Below are positions 31,936 to 43,791 of a stretch of DNA of 64,000 nucleotides, one piece after another. The DNA is from Temnothorax longispinosus (taxonomy: Eukaryota > Arthropoda > Insecta > Hymenoptera > Formicidae), in the NCBI RefSeq assembly GCF_030848805.1, contig NC_092364.1, forward strand, positions 9,073,770 to 9,137,769. The letters run 5' to 3'. The position numbers and the translations under genes were made by a program. Each line of letters begins with the position of its first letter. Position 1 is the first letter of the stretch. The notes beneath the pieces were generated by a model, which worked only from the letters and a program-made list of their open reading frames with translations, did no database searches and was not told the origin of the DNA.

Positions 31936-33301
31936 TTGAGACAAAAGAAGACGGCGTTGATAAAATCCGAACACGAAGAAACGTTCGAGATTGAACCAGA
32001 AGAGAAAATGGCGGGCAAGTGTGAGATTACGATACCAGTGTTCGATGGACAGGAGTATGGTATGTGGAAAAAGAGGATTATCATGTACCTGAAATTCAAG
32101 AAATGCGACCTGGTAATAACAAGACAAAAAGTAGCTACAGACAAAGAAGATTGGGACGAAAAAGAATTAAAGGCAATAAACTACATATATAGTGCAATTT
32201 CGAACAAGCAGCTAGAATTCGTGTGCGAGGAAGAAACAGCCTACAAAGTAATGAAAAAGTTAGACAGTATGTATTTGAAGGAGTCAACGGCGCTACAGAT
32301 CGTGTGCAGAAACCGATTGGAAAAAAATGAGATTAAACAATTACAGCGATACTGAGACATTTTTCAGTGAGTTCGAGAAGACGGTTAATGATCTAAGGAG
32401 CGCGGGTGCAAATATAAGTGAAAAATAAAAATTAAACTATATGATCAACACGTTGCCAGAGTCATATAGTTATATAGGCGACTTAATCGATACACTAAAA
32501 GAGGAAGACCAAACTGCTGAGTACATAAGAAATAAAATCAAGCTAGCTGAAATGAAGAATCAAAAGGATCATAGTGAGAAAACAGCAAACGCATTTACAG
32601 CGAACAAGGATGGATGCTACAAATGCGGAAGAAAAGGACATTTCGCACGAGAGTGTCAAGACGGCGGCCAAGCGGGACGCAACGACGGATCGTGGCGAGG
32701 TTCAACACGAGGTCGGGGACGAGGCAGAACCGCAAGAGGCTATGGCAGAGGACGCGGCAGAGGACAACGTAGTCAACATGGAGCAAGTACGAGCGAGCAG
32801 AGCAGCAAGGATGCGAGCGCTTGGGTAGCGACAACGGCGCACGCAGCACACACCGAAGAAACAAACAGGTTGCGTAATTGCGAAATAGAGTGGCTACTTG
32901 ATAGCGGGTGTTCCGATCACATTGTCAACAATGAAAATTATTTTGAAAAATGTATAGAACTAAAAGAGCCAGTAAATATTTATTTAGGTGATAATAGATC
33001 AGTAAAAGCTACCAAGATAGGAAATGTAGTAACGTACTTTAAAGCGTTTGGAAAAGTAAATCAAGTAAATATAAAAAACGTATTTTACGTTTTTTAAATG
33101 AATGCAAAAGATATGAATGCAAATTTAATAAGCTACGGAAAATTAACTGATAAAAATACTATTATGTCTAAAGGAAAGTTTGCAAAGATTATTGATGAGA
33201 ATAATAAAGTCGTAGCGGTAGCGGTCAAAGAGAATAGAGTTTATAAAATGAAAAGTAAATTGAAGCTTGTGCAAACAGTGCCGAGCGGAATAACAATATG
33301 A
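31936..33301 (+). pseudogene. Copia-1 gag and protease
   Basis: Gag begins around the Met in EEKMAGKCEI (about 32008) with FDGQEYGMWKKRI, a typical Copia capsid start. A shift near 32350 and a TAA near 32428 break it. It continues at 32441 with INTLPESYSYIGDL, a zinc knuckle CYKCGRKGHFAREC, an RGRGRG tract, and the protease motif WLLDSGCSDHIV (DSG). A TAA near 33095 interrupts the protease tail (MNAKDMNANLIS follows). A shift near 33299 leads into integrase. Four breaks in total, so no functional product. Confidence 0.88.
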
Positions 33302-34069
33302 GTCAAAAGGAAAGGTGGCACGGAATGTTAGGTCACATAAATTTCGGTTATCTTAATACGCTGAGTAAACAACAGCTACTAGTAGGAATTCCAAACGAGT
33401 TTGAGTCGGAATTGATGAAGTGTAAAACTTGTATAGAAAATAAAATGAGGAATTTACCGTTTGAAAATAATAGGCACAGGGCGAAAGATATTTTAGAAAT
33501 TGTACACACCGATGTATGTGGTCCTTTCAAAACTACCGGGTTTAATGGAGAAAAATATTTCGTCTCATTTATGGATGATTACAGCAAGATTGCCAAAGTT
33601 TACTGCATTAAAACTAAAGACGAAGTTTTTGATTGCTTAATTAGATTTGTTAGGGAATGTGAAAATATAACTGAAAAGAAAGTAAAAACTTTAAGATGCG
33701 ATAATGGAAAGGAATATTTAAACAATCGTTTCTATACATTTGCAAAAGAACAAGGCATTAGATTAAATAATTGCTCAGCGTACGTACATGAGTTAAACGG
33801 TACCGCGGAACGATTTAACAGATCAATAATGGATATGGCACGCTGCTTACTAACAGAGGCAAATGTACACAAACGATTTTGGCCCGAAATAATTTGCGCG
33901 GCGACATACTTGAAAAATAGAACTCTAGCGAACACGACAGAGAGAAAAACACCTTACGAAAGTAGAGTTTTCGTAAGAATACCCGAACAAAAAAGAGTAT
34001 CAAAATGGGATAAGAAGGCAGATATAGGAATTTTATTAGGATATAGTGAAGTAAGCTATAGAGTCTTAA
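33298..34069 (+). pseudogene. Copia-1 integrase, N-terminal and core
   Basis: Inserts the cDNA into host DNA in an active element. The GAG-pre-integrase zinc site reads WHGMLGHINF ... CKTCIENK (HHCC-like). The catalytic core shows HTDVCGPF (first Asp), LRCDNGKEYLNN (second Asp) and ELNGTAERFNR (Glu). The C-terminal GKKADIGILLGY block is nearly reached. A short deletion seems present at SRVFVRIPEQKRVS. The Helitron at 34070 ends the frame. Confidence 0.9.
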
Positions 34070-35374
34070 TCATTACTATTATATAAAACGCGACTGTTTG
34101 TCTGTCCGTCCGTCCGTCCGTCCGTCTGTCCGCGAACTACTCATTCGTTAGTGGACCGAATTTTTACCACGAGTACATGAAATAGGGGTAGAATTTCCCG
34201 GGGAGTGCCATAAAGTATATAGTTTTTCGTTACCGATTTTCTGGAAACCGATTTTTTTTATTTTTTTAATTTTTCTGTCCAAATTTTTACCACGAGTACA
34301 TGAAATAGGGGTAGAATTTCCCGGGGAGTGCCATAAAGTATATAGTTTTTCGTTACCGATTTTCTGGAAACCGATTTTTCTAATTTTTCTAATTTTTCGG
34401 GAAATAATCGACCGAATTTAAAAGAATTATATATGAAACAGAGGTAGAATTTTCCGGGGAGTGCTATAAAGTGTATAATTTTTCGTTACCGATCTTTTTG
34501 GAAATCGGTTACAAAATTTTTCCAATTTTTCGGAAATTAATTGACCGAATCTTAAAAAATTATATAATTTTAATTTTTTTTCAATATTATTCTTTATCTA
34601 TATGTATTTTATGTGTATTACTATTATATAAAACGCGACTGTTTGTCTGTGTCCGTCCGTCCGTCCGTCCGTCCGTCCGTCCGTCTGTCCGCGAACTACT
34701 CATTCGTTAGTGGACCGAATTTTTACCACGAGTACATGAAATAGGGGTAGAATTTCCCGGGGAGTGCCATAAAGTATATAGTTTTTCGTTACCGATTTTC
34801 TGGAAACCGATTTTTTTTATTTTTTTAATTTTTCTGTCCAAATTTTTACCACGAGTACATGAAATAGGGGTAGAATTTCCCGGGGAGTGCCATAAAGTAT
34901 ATAGTTTTTCGTTACCGATTTTCTGGAAACCGATTTTTCTAATTTTTCTAATTTTTCGGGAAATAATCGACCGAATTTAAAAGAATTATATATGAAACAG
35001 AGGTAGAATTTTCCGGGGAGTGCTATAAAGTGTATAATTTTTCGTTACCGATCTTTTTGGAAATCGGTTACAAAATTTTTCCAATTTTTCGGAAATTAAT
35101 TGACCGAATCTTAAAAAATTATATAATTTTTAATTTTTTTTCAATATTATTCTTTATCTATATGTATTTTATGTGTATACAGTTGGGTTTTATATTATAG
35201 TAGTTTTCATAACCGATTTTTATGAAACCGGTTTCCAAAAAATCGGTAACGAAAAACTATACACTTTATGGCACTCCCCGGGAAATTCTAATAATGATAA
35301 TAATGTGTTTGATATACTTATAATACGAGCATCATTTTTTACCGTAGCTAAACAAATCTATATATATAAGTCAC

Positions 35375-35408
<34 letters not shown>

Positions 35409-36451
35409 ACGCGAACTACTCATTCGTTAGTGGACCGAATTTTTACCAAAATAATATGAAACGGGTAGAATTTCCCGGGGATGAAAATGTTGTGGCCATT
35501 TTTTTGCTACCGATTTTCTGGAAACCGATTTTTTTAATTCTTCTAATTTTTCGGGAAATAATTTACTGAATTTAAAAGAATTATATATGAAACGGGTAGA
35601 ATTTTCCGGGGAGTGCTATAAAGTGTATAATTTTTTGGTACCGATTTTTTTGAAAGCCGGTTACAAATTATTTCAATTTTTGGGGAAATAATTGACCGAA
35701 TCTAAAAAAATTGTGTATGAAGTAGGGGTAGAATTTCCCGGGGATTGCCATAAAGTGTATAATTTTTCGTTACCGATTTTTAGGGAAATTGGTATCAGAA
35801 AATTTTCCAATTTTTCGGAAATTAATTGACCGAATTTCAAACAATTGTATATGAAATAGAGGTAGAATTTTCTGGGGAGTGATATAAAGTGTATTATTTT
35901 TTGTTACCGATCTTTTTGGAAACCGGTTACAAAATTTTTCCAATTTCTCGGAAAATAATTGAATCTTAAAGAATTACATATGAAATAAAGGTAGAATTTC
36001 CCCGGGATTGCTATAAAATGTATAATTTTTTGTTACCGATTTTTTTGGAAACCGGTTACAAATTTTTTGAAATTTTTCGGGAATTAATTGACCAAATTTT
36101 AAAGAATTATATATGAAATAGCAGTCGTGTCAAATTTTTTTAATTGTTGGAGGATGAAGAATTGTATATGAAATAAAGGTAGAATTTCCTGGGGTTTGTT
36201 ATAAAGTGTATAATTTTTTGTTACCGATTTATTTGGGAACCGGTTACAAAATTTTTCCAATTTTTCGGGAATTAATTAACCAAATCTTAAAGAATTATAT
36301 ATGAAATAGGAGTCAAAATTTTTTTAATTTTTGGAGGATGTAGGTTAGAGTTTGAGGAGAAAGAATATCAAAGGTGCTCCTAATTAATGAGTGAGTTTGG
36401 GGAAAGGGGAATAGATTTTGAGCCCGCGCGAAGCGCGGGCGAAAAATCTAG
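34070..36451 (+). mobile_element. Non-autonomous Helitron, 2.38 kb
   Basis: Starts TC after an A (a|tcattactattatataaa). Ends with the hairpin gcccgcgcgaagcgcgggc, then gaaaaatctag followed by T, matching the Helitron rule of a 3' hairpin, CTRR end and A/T insertion without duplication. The 5' region (attactattatataaaacgcg plus GTCC repeats) is repeated at 34617 and, diverged, near 35350. Blocks containing gaatttcccggggagtgc repeat throughout. No Rep or helicase coding. It interrupts Copia-1. Confidence 0.9.
34072..35178. repeat. Tandem duplication of the Helitron 5' region
   Basis: 34072-34616 and 34617-35178 are nearly identical, differing mainly in the number of GTCC repeats (about 34099-34128 and 34645-34684). 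Each unit holds two smaller repeats of gtagaatttcccggggagtg. Confidence 0.9.
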
Positions 36452-38237
36452 TACTACTAGACATGTAGATATTATAGAAAAAGATGTAAAATGCATTGGC
36501 ATGGACAAATGTGAGAGCGATAATGAAAGCGACGTAAGTATGGATGATGAACAAATTGAGGATGAGGTTTTTGAAAGCGATGATGAATCCGAAAATAAAA
36601 AGATAGAAGAAAAAGAAAATGAAAATGAACAAAGAACTCCTTGCAGGTCAACGCGTGAGAGGAAAAATACTGTAAGGTACCCAGAACCGGAAAATTATAG
36701 TATTTTTGTAAATTTTAGTAGAGTAGATACGCCTAGTACGTTTGAGGAGGCAATAAGTAGTAACGATAAAAATAATTGGGAAGAAGCAATGGATCAAGAA
36801 ATAAGATGCATAAGTAAAAACAAAACTTGGAAATTAGTAGATAGAATAGAGAGTAAAAAAGTCTTAGACGTGAAATGGGTGTATACAAGGAAGTCAGATA
36901 ACCGATATAAAGCTCGATTAGTTGTAAGAGGTTTTCAACAAACTGATGTAATTGATGATATATACTCTCCAGTCGCTAAAAATCAAACAGTAAAAATCTT
37001 ACTTTCTTATTGTTGCCAAAATAGCTTGATCATTGAACAAATGGACGTAGAGACCGCCTTTTTAAATGGCAAAGTGACTACGGAGGTATATATTAATCAA
37101 CCTAAAGGGTATGAGGATGGAACAAATAGAGTGTATAAATTATTAAAAGCTCTTTACGGATTGCGAGAAAGTCCTAGGGACTGGTATGAGTGTTTCGATG
37201 AGTATGTTACGAAATTAGGATTTAAGAAAAGTAATGTAGAACTATGTTTGTATGTCTTTGGAGAAGGTGAAGATATTATTTACCTTTTAATATATGTGGA
37301 TGATTTATTAATTTGTGGAAGAGATAAAGAGAAAATACAAAAAATAAAGAAGTTATTATCAGATAGATTTAAGATGAAAGATTTAGGCGAAATAAAGGAG
37401 TATCTTGGATTAAATATAAATTACAATTATCTAAAAGGGGAACTCACTCTAAGTCAAGAAAAATACATAGAGTCATTAGCTGATAAATATAAAGTTCAAA
37501 ATAGTAGAATGTACAGTACTCCTATGGAGACAAACTTGAAACTTGAAAAGGCTGAAAGTTGTGAGTCAAGTATAAAGTATAGAAATTTAATAGGTGCTTT
37601 GTTATACATTAGTTCAAATACGAGACCAGATATAAGTTTCAGCGTTAATTATCTTAGTAGATATCAAAATAGCTATAGCGAAACGCATTGGAAATATGCA
37701 TTGCGAATTTTGAAATACCTGTACTCAACAAAAGACTTAACCTTACATTACAAAAAAAATGAAGACTGCGATATTATGGATTGCTATGTTGATGCCGATT
37801 GGGCAGGTGATAATATCGATCGAAAATCCACGTCAGGATATGTAATAAAAATGTTTGGAAACGTAGTTGATTGGAAATCTAGAAAACAAAAATGTATAAC
37901 CAAAGCCTCGACATTTGCAGAGCATGTAGCATTATCTGAAGCAGTGAGCGAGATAAAATATGTAAGAGAATTAGTAAAAATATTCGGCATAAATGTTAGT
38001 GAACCAATAAAAGTTTTTGAAGATAACTCAGGAGCAATAAATATTGCTAAAAATGGTAACTTTACGAAAAATTCTAAACACATTGAAATACACTATCATT
38101 TTGTACACGACAGTGTAAAAGATAAACTGATTGATGTTTGTAAAATCAGCTCAATTGAAAATGTCGCGGATATTTTTACTAAAGCTTTGTGTAAAGAGAA
38201 GTTCGAAAAATACAGAAAGCAATTGAATGTAATTTAA
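36452..38237 (+). pseudogene. Copia-1 reverse transcriptase and RNase H
   Basis: One open frame to 38237 (the Met at 36387 is Helitron sequence; Copia coding starts at about 36452). It opens with an acidic integrase tail, then the RT: WEEAMDQEIRCI, KWVYTRKSD, QMDVETAFLNG (motif A), YGLRESPRDWY, and LIYVDDLLICG (motif C, catalytic DD). RNase H follows with CYVDADWAGD and EDNSGAINIAKN; the usual ESEY motif reads FAEHVALSEA. The enzyme portion has no stops, but it is cut off from gag and integrase by the Helitron. Confidence 0.9.
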
Positions 38238-38277
38238 GATAAATAACTAAAGAATACAGTACAAATGTAAGGAGGCG

Positions 38278-38529
38278 TGTTGAAATATAGTATACATTTG
38301 CCTGTATTCACTTAGGAGACACACTGTAAGTCTCCCCTCTCACAGTATGTACGTGAGTATCACGTGACTGCGAGGGCCACCGAAATATGCGAGGCTCTCG
38401 CGTCGAGCACTCCGGCTTGAACCGTTGCTTACGAAGTCAAGACGGACAGTCATGTAATAAGGTCGTAAATAAACTCTTTAGTGTTATTAAGAAATAAAGT
38501 CCTCTCTGCTAAACCTCAATTTCTTAACA
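38278..38529 (+). repeat. Copia-1 3' LTR
   Basis: Pairs with 31567-31818. A short purine run (aaggaggcg) precedes it as the likely polypurine tract. The duplication aaatt follows. Confidence 0.95.
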
Positions 38530-39987
38530 AAATTACCAAAGAATTCGATGGAGACGGTCTCCTCACGACGCGATAATTATTTTCCTGTTGCTAACCGTGA
38601 CTTATGGCCAAGCCTGCGCGCCCTTTCTTGCCCTTGCCGTTCTCGAGCAATTAACTATCGACGAGGGTAAACACTTTCCCCTCGCCATTCCGATTCTCAG
38701 AGAACATATTTACATCGACGATGCCGTATTCGGAGCTGACGACAAGCCTCATATTCGACAAATTCGAGATCAGTTAGTTGCCTTATTAAAACGCGGCGGG
38801 TTCGAGTTAAAGAAATGGGCAAGTAACTCCCCCACTCTTCTAGACGATATTGACGTCGCGGGGCATGGGCTAGCCGGTAAAAAGCCCTTCGCGCAAGACG
38901 AACAGCTCAAAATTCTCGGTATCGGGTGGAACCCCTCTAAAGATGTTTTCGAATATCGCGTCGCGCTTTCGGATAAAGTTCCCGATACCAAACGTACCAT
39001 ATTGTCCGCTGTCGCGAAACTTTACGATCCGTTGGGCTGGGCCACGCCTGTCACGATCGCCGCGAAAATCCTCATGCAAAGGTTCTGGCAACTTAATATC
39101 CAGTGGGATGAGCTTCTTTCCGAATCGGTTTACGCGAGATGGAACGATATATATTCACGTTTATCAGCTCTCGGTCACGTGCAAATTCCTCGGTGGAACG
39201 GCCTCGGGCCTGATGCCGAACGTTCCGAAATACACGGTTTCGCAGACGCTTCGAATCATGCTTACGCCGCCGTTGTTTATATAAAGGTAGTGTCTTCGTC
39301 GGGCAAAGTCACGATATCGCTCCTTTGAAAACGATAAGCATACCTCGACTCGAATTATGTGCGGCCTTGCTTCTAGCGCGACTTATTGATTTTGTTCGAG
39401 CGTTAAATGGTTATCAAAATCTTCCGTATTATTGTTGGACGGATCCCAACATCGTGCTTGCTTGGATCGCTCAAGATCCTTCGCGATGGAAGACGTTCGT
39501 CGCCAATCGCGTTACTCAAATTCAAGCTCTCGCTCCGCGTGCCTCATGGCGACACGTCTCAACTAACGATAATCCCGCGGATTGCGCGTCGCGCGGCATT
39601 TTCGGCGATGAAATTCTAAATCATGAACTATGGTGGCACGGCCCTTCCTGGCTCACTCTCAATTCCGACGAATGGCCGATCGGCGACACGCGTCTTCCCG
39701 AAAGCGTTCCCCTCGAGAAGAAAACTATCGTTTTGCAATGTCACGCCCCCGGTCAATGGGATCTCGCCACGAAATACTCCTCATGGCCTCGGTTGATTTG
39801 CGTCACCGCGTATATAATTAAGTTTACACGTTTCTGTCGTCGCGATCGACCTTCCGACTCGCTCAACCTCGCGCTGACCGCCTCTCCTCCCTCGAAAAGT
39901 ATCTCGCTCTCCGCGCCCGAATGTAATCAAGCTAAAACCTTTTGGTTTAAACAAATTCAAGCCGATCTGTTTTCGAGCGAAATCTAA
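38530..39987 (+). pseudogene. BEL/Pao RT (continued) and RNase H
   Basis: After the Copia, BEL pol resumes: LTVTYGQACAPFLA, then REHIYIDDAVFG (motif C, YIDD), LKKWASNSP, and SAVAKLYDPLGWATPVT, all BEL/Pao hallmarks. RNase H begins at EIHGFADASNHAYAAVVY. A shift near 39325 moves reading into the next frame (KTISIPRLELCAALLLARL), which continues RNase H to a TAA at 39985-39987. So this stretch has at least one frameshift and one stop. Confidence 0.9.
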
Positions 39988-41319
39988 ACGTTGTCGCGAA
40001 ATCAAAGCCTATCTACTAAAAGCTCGATTCTCTCTCTTCGACCGTTTTTAGATCAAGACGGAGTTCTACGCGTGGGTGGGCGCCTCGGCAACGCTCCCTT
40101 ACCGTTTCCCGTACGCCATCCTATCTTATTATCTTCGCACCCCCTTGTCAAGCTCCTCGTAAATCAAGCTCACTTACGAGCCCTGCACGCGGGACCTCAG
40201 CTCACTTTGAATATTCTCCGTCGCGACTTCTGGATCATTCGCGCGCGCAACATAGTCAAAGCGGTTATACATAATTGCGTTACATGCACGCGCGAGCGAG
40301 CGGCAGTTCCTACTCAAATCATGGGCAATCTGCCCGAGCCACGCGTAACCTCGACAATTCGCAGTTTTCTGCACTGCGGTGTGGATTATGCGGGACCAGT
40401 TCTTATTCGCGCTTCCTCCGGTCGCAGTATTACCTCCCGCAAGGCGTACATAGCCTTATTTGTTTGTCTCGCGACGAAGGCCATCCACCTAGAATTGGTT
40501 GGAGATTACTCCACTCCCGCGTTTCTAAACGCTTATTCCCGGTTCTGCGCTCGTCGCGGTCTTCCGCAATGTATGTATTCCGATAACGGAACTACCTTCG
40601 TTGGGGCAGACCGAGAAATGCAGCGAGCGTACAAATCCGCCGTTCAAGACCCAAATTTTTCTAAATTTAACCGCGTCAGATAACATTACGTGGAATTTCC
40701 TCCCTCCTTCAGCCCCGCATTTCGGCGGGCTATGGGAGGCGGGCGTGCGGAGTGTCAAAACTCATTTGCGTCGCGTCTTAGGGACTCACACTTTAACCTT
40801 CGAAGAATTTCGACCTTATTGTGTAGAATCGAAGCGTGTTTGAACTCTCGACCGATCGCTCCTCTCGCCGACACTCTCGATGACTACGAGTGTCTCACCC
40901 CCGGTCATTTTTTGGTCGGATCCGCTCTCACGGTCAACCCGGAACCATCTTTGCTCGATCTAAACGAGAATCGTTTGTCGCGATGGCAACTAGTCCGACA
41001 CATTACCGAAAAATTCTGGAAAATGTGGAGTAACGACTACGTGAACACTCTACAACAACGAGCAAAATGGCGAACGGTCAAACCGCCGATCGGTCTCGGA
41101 CAACTCGTCCTCTTGTGCAATCCCACGTTGCCCCCGTGCAAATGGGAGCTCGGCCGCATAACGCAATGCCATCCCGGGCCCGACGGTTTCACGCGCGTAG
41201 TGACCGTGAAAACGGCCACTTCCGAATACCAAAGGCCAATCGTAAAACTATGCGTTCTACCGGTCAACAGCGAGGCGACGAGCATCATACTTCTTGCGTC
41301 AATGCGAGACGCGCGTTAG
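39988..41319 (+). pseudogene. BEL/Pao integrase and C-terminal domain
   Basis: Integrase zinc site HLRALHAGPQLTL ... CVTC, then core motifs HCGVDYAGP (first Asp) and MYSDNGTTFVGA (second Asp). Near 40655 the frame shifts; FLPPSAPHFGGLWEAGVRSVK, with the catalytic Glu, reads in the second frame (40601-40843). It shifts again near 40815 into LNSRPIAPL and the DUF5641-type tail (LSRWQLVRHITEKFW, ending 41319). Two frameshifts make it non-functional. 41320-41490 is the 3' untranslated part before the LTR, with a G-rich tract (gaggcgggcgg). Confidence 0.9.
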
Positions 41320-41490
41320 ATCTAAGTATTATATTCTAAGCTAGTTTAAGCAATTCGTCTATGTTACTCCACGGCGGGCGGCGTTGCCCCTTTAATTTTC
41401 TGTATGTCTCTGTAAACTTCTCGCGCTGATGTTTTGTGTTTTTCTATTATCACGCATTATTTCGAAACTATCGTTCCGAGGCGGGCGGTA

Positions 41491-42395
41491 TGTTCGAGAT
41501 CCGTCGAACTTTCCTACGCGAAACATCGGCTCGAAAACATTATTATATTTAACATCGAGAAATACCGATGTTTATGTTGTTCGAGCTCAGTCGAACTTGT
41601 TCGAAACATACGTTCCCCGCGATCCCCGCGCCCTCGAAGCCCATCGATCGCGATCACGCGTTACGAGAGTGCTCCCTTATTTGTCGAAGCACGGAAACGG
41701 CTGTTGTGACGCGTGATGTGACCATACGGACGAATAGCGATTCAGCTCTCATCGCGCGTTTGTTCCTGAAAAACAACCCTCTTGAGTAAACGGCGAAGTC
41801 GCTCGCCGGACAGTCAGTCGTTGCTGAGGATTCCTAGCCTCAAGTCGTGGGCCAGAACTCATAGCCGAAAGTCGTCGCGTATCAATTCTCGTCTAAAGAC
41901 AGCACGGCTCTCTCCCTCTTAAATCGCTGCTTGAATCGCTACTCGCTCGTTTCGTCTTAAAGTGCGGATCAAAGTTACTTATATTTTTTCATTAAGTGTG
42001 CTACTTAGCGAGGGGTCCGAAAACTTCCGGTCGTGCTCCGCTCGCGATCGTTCTTCTGCCGCGCGCTCAAGATTTCCGTTCGACGCGTACAAGATCTCCG
42101 TTCCGCGAGAGGCTTCGATGCGAGAAGCTGAGACAAGATTTCCGTTCGCGATACCTGGCAGAAAATTACGAACGACTCAGAAGATTTCCGAATCCGCGGC
42201 GCACGATCCGTTGTTCCCCCTCGCGTCTTTTCCGTTCTTGAAATAAAGACTATATATCTCTTTGTGCAATCTGTGTTCCGAGTGCTTTAATCCTCATTTC
42301 TCCCGCGAATTTACGACTCGCGTTATCCACGCTTCTCGCTCAACTCTGAGCGGAATCCAGATTCAGGGCGACCGTCGGAAAGCGACGCCCGAACA
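41491..42395 (+). repeat. BEL/Pao 3' LTR
   Basis: 905 bp, paired with 23556-24460. The flanking ggcat resembles the left flank ggcgt. Confidence 0.95.
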
Positions 42396-42470
42396 GGCAT
42401 ACTAATTGTTTTTCAGACAGACACCAGTACATTATATGTTATTGTTAAACATCCGCTGTTCACGTGAACT

Positions 42471-43034
42471 TTATAACGATGAAATCACTTTGTCATAAAT
42501 CGAATTCAAATTTTCCGTGTCCTTTTTTAAGTTGATCGTATTAGGGTGTTTTTTAATCAGAAACATTTCAGTAATCTCTTTCTTTTTTATGTTTTTTTCT
42601 TTGTGGGTGATGTTAGTTTCCTCCCATTTAAAATTGTGACCAAACTGCATTCGATGTTTGCTCACGACGGAGTGATGGCTGGGGTGCTTTATGATGCCCT
42701 TTTTTTGTTCATTGACCCGTGTTGATAGATGACGCTTAGTCTGACCTATATATACTGCATCGCAATCACCACATTCTATTTCATATACAAATTCGGTCTC
42801 GTTCTTCCTGGCAAGCTTGTCCTTTCCACTCTTTATGATACCCTCGAGTTTTTTCGAAATAGTATATACTGTATCAAGATAGACCGTATTAAAAATGCGT
42901 CGGATATCTTCGCCTACACCCTTCACATATGGTACTGTGATGCATCGTCGGGCATCAAACATATTCTGAGTTCTGCCTGCCCCGTTGGCCATATTCCGCG
43001 AGTGTTTTACGTCTAGTTTTAATTCGTTTTTCAA
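42471..43034 (-). pseudogene. PLE copy B GIY-YIG endonuclease
   Basis: 187 codons on the minus strand. The domain core is intact: FVYEIECGDCDAVYIGQTKRHLSTRVNEQ, then HSVVSKHRMQFGHNF and the final EMFLIKKHPNTINLKKDTENLN. YIGQT and the CxxC pair are conserved, unlike copy A. It continues the RT polyprotein upstream (43134-43673), from which it is separated by a frameshift near 43100. The stop is followed by the 3' UTR, cut by the BEL at 42395. Confidence 0.88.
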
Positions 43035-43039
43035 TCATC

Positions 43040-43791
43040 TCGATGGAAAAAGAATTGTTTAATAAAATATCTCTGACAATCTTTATGTTCGTTTCATGGA
43101 AGCGACGATCTGATAAAAGAATCGCTCGGTCTATTAGGCTAGTCTAGTTAGGCTAGTAATTGATATATATCTGCCTGAGAACGTCGAGTTTCTATACCAA
43201 TTTGTAAAAAGGCGACCACCCTCTCTGATGACGGCAGTGTCAAGAAACGGGATCGAGTTATTTACTTCCGTTTCGTGTGTGAATTTAAGGCGTGGATGAT
43301 AATTGTTGAAAGCGTTTAACACATTATCGAGTTCGGCCGTGGGAACTATGGCGAAGATATCGTCAACATATCGAATAAAAACAGGGATCTCGAAATCAAA
43401 AGAGTTCAAACAGAAAGTTTGTAAATCGTGCATAACCAAATCCGCGATGATCGGTGACAAGGGCGAGCCCATCGGGGTACCAAAGATTTGTTTATAAAAT
43501 TTTCCATTAAAGCAAAAACTAGTGGAATCGAGCACAAGGTTGATGGCGTAAAGGAACTGAGGTAAGGTGAACTTTGTGTTGGGTGAGATTTCCTGCCATC
43601 TACTCTCAATGGCTTTAAGGACCAACTCTTTCGGGATGTTGGTGAAGAGTGACGAAACATCTAATGAGATCATAAATTGGTCATCATTGATACTTAGTTC
43701 TTTTATCTTATTGGCGAATGTCCAACTGTCCTTGATGTGCGATCTCGGTCTGCTTGTGTATTTGTGTAAAATGTGATTAAGGAAACTAGCT
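43040..43791 (-). pseudogene. PLE copy B reverse transcriptase
   Basis: Minus-strand RT. FMISLDVSSLFTNIPKELV (motif A region), FGTPMGSPLSPIIADLV (motif B) and VFIRYVDDIFAIV (motif C) are complete. The thumb block LKFTHETEVNNSIPFLDTAV and WYRNSTFSGRYI follow. The frame is open 43673-43134. Upstream coding (ASFLNHILHKY, SWTFANKIKELS) runs to 43791, where a TIR element is inserted. The RT N-terminus continues at 44682. Catalytic residues are intact, but a shift near 43140 separates the endonuclease. Confidence 0.9.

Larger units (their letters stand above)
31567..38529 (+). mobile_element. Copia LTR retrotransposon 1, nested in BEL
   Basis: 252-bp LTRs (31567-31818 and 38278-38529) differ at one visible base. 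The 5-bp duplication aaatt flanks both ends (31562-31566, 38530-38534). A methionine-initiator-type primer site follows the 5' LTR. Gag, protease, integrase and RT/RNase H are in Copia order. A Helitron at 34070-36451 splits integrase from RT. Gag and protease carry frameshifts and stops. Confidence 0.95.
23556..42395 (+). mobile_element. BEL/Pao LTR retrotransposon, 18.8 kb with nested inserts
   Basis: 905-bp LTRs at both ends (TG...CA) differ at about six positions, so the insertion is recent. The flanks ggcgt (23551-23555) and ggcat (42396-42400) match at four of five bases, consistent with a 5-bp duplication. Gag-pol runs plus-strand but is split by the composite insert 25069-29619 and by a Copia at 31567-38529. 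Without them the element would be about 7.3 kb, normal for BEL/Pao. Several frameshifts in pol make it inactive. Confidence 0.93.
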
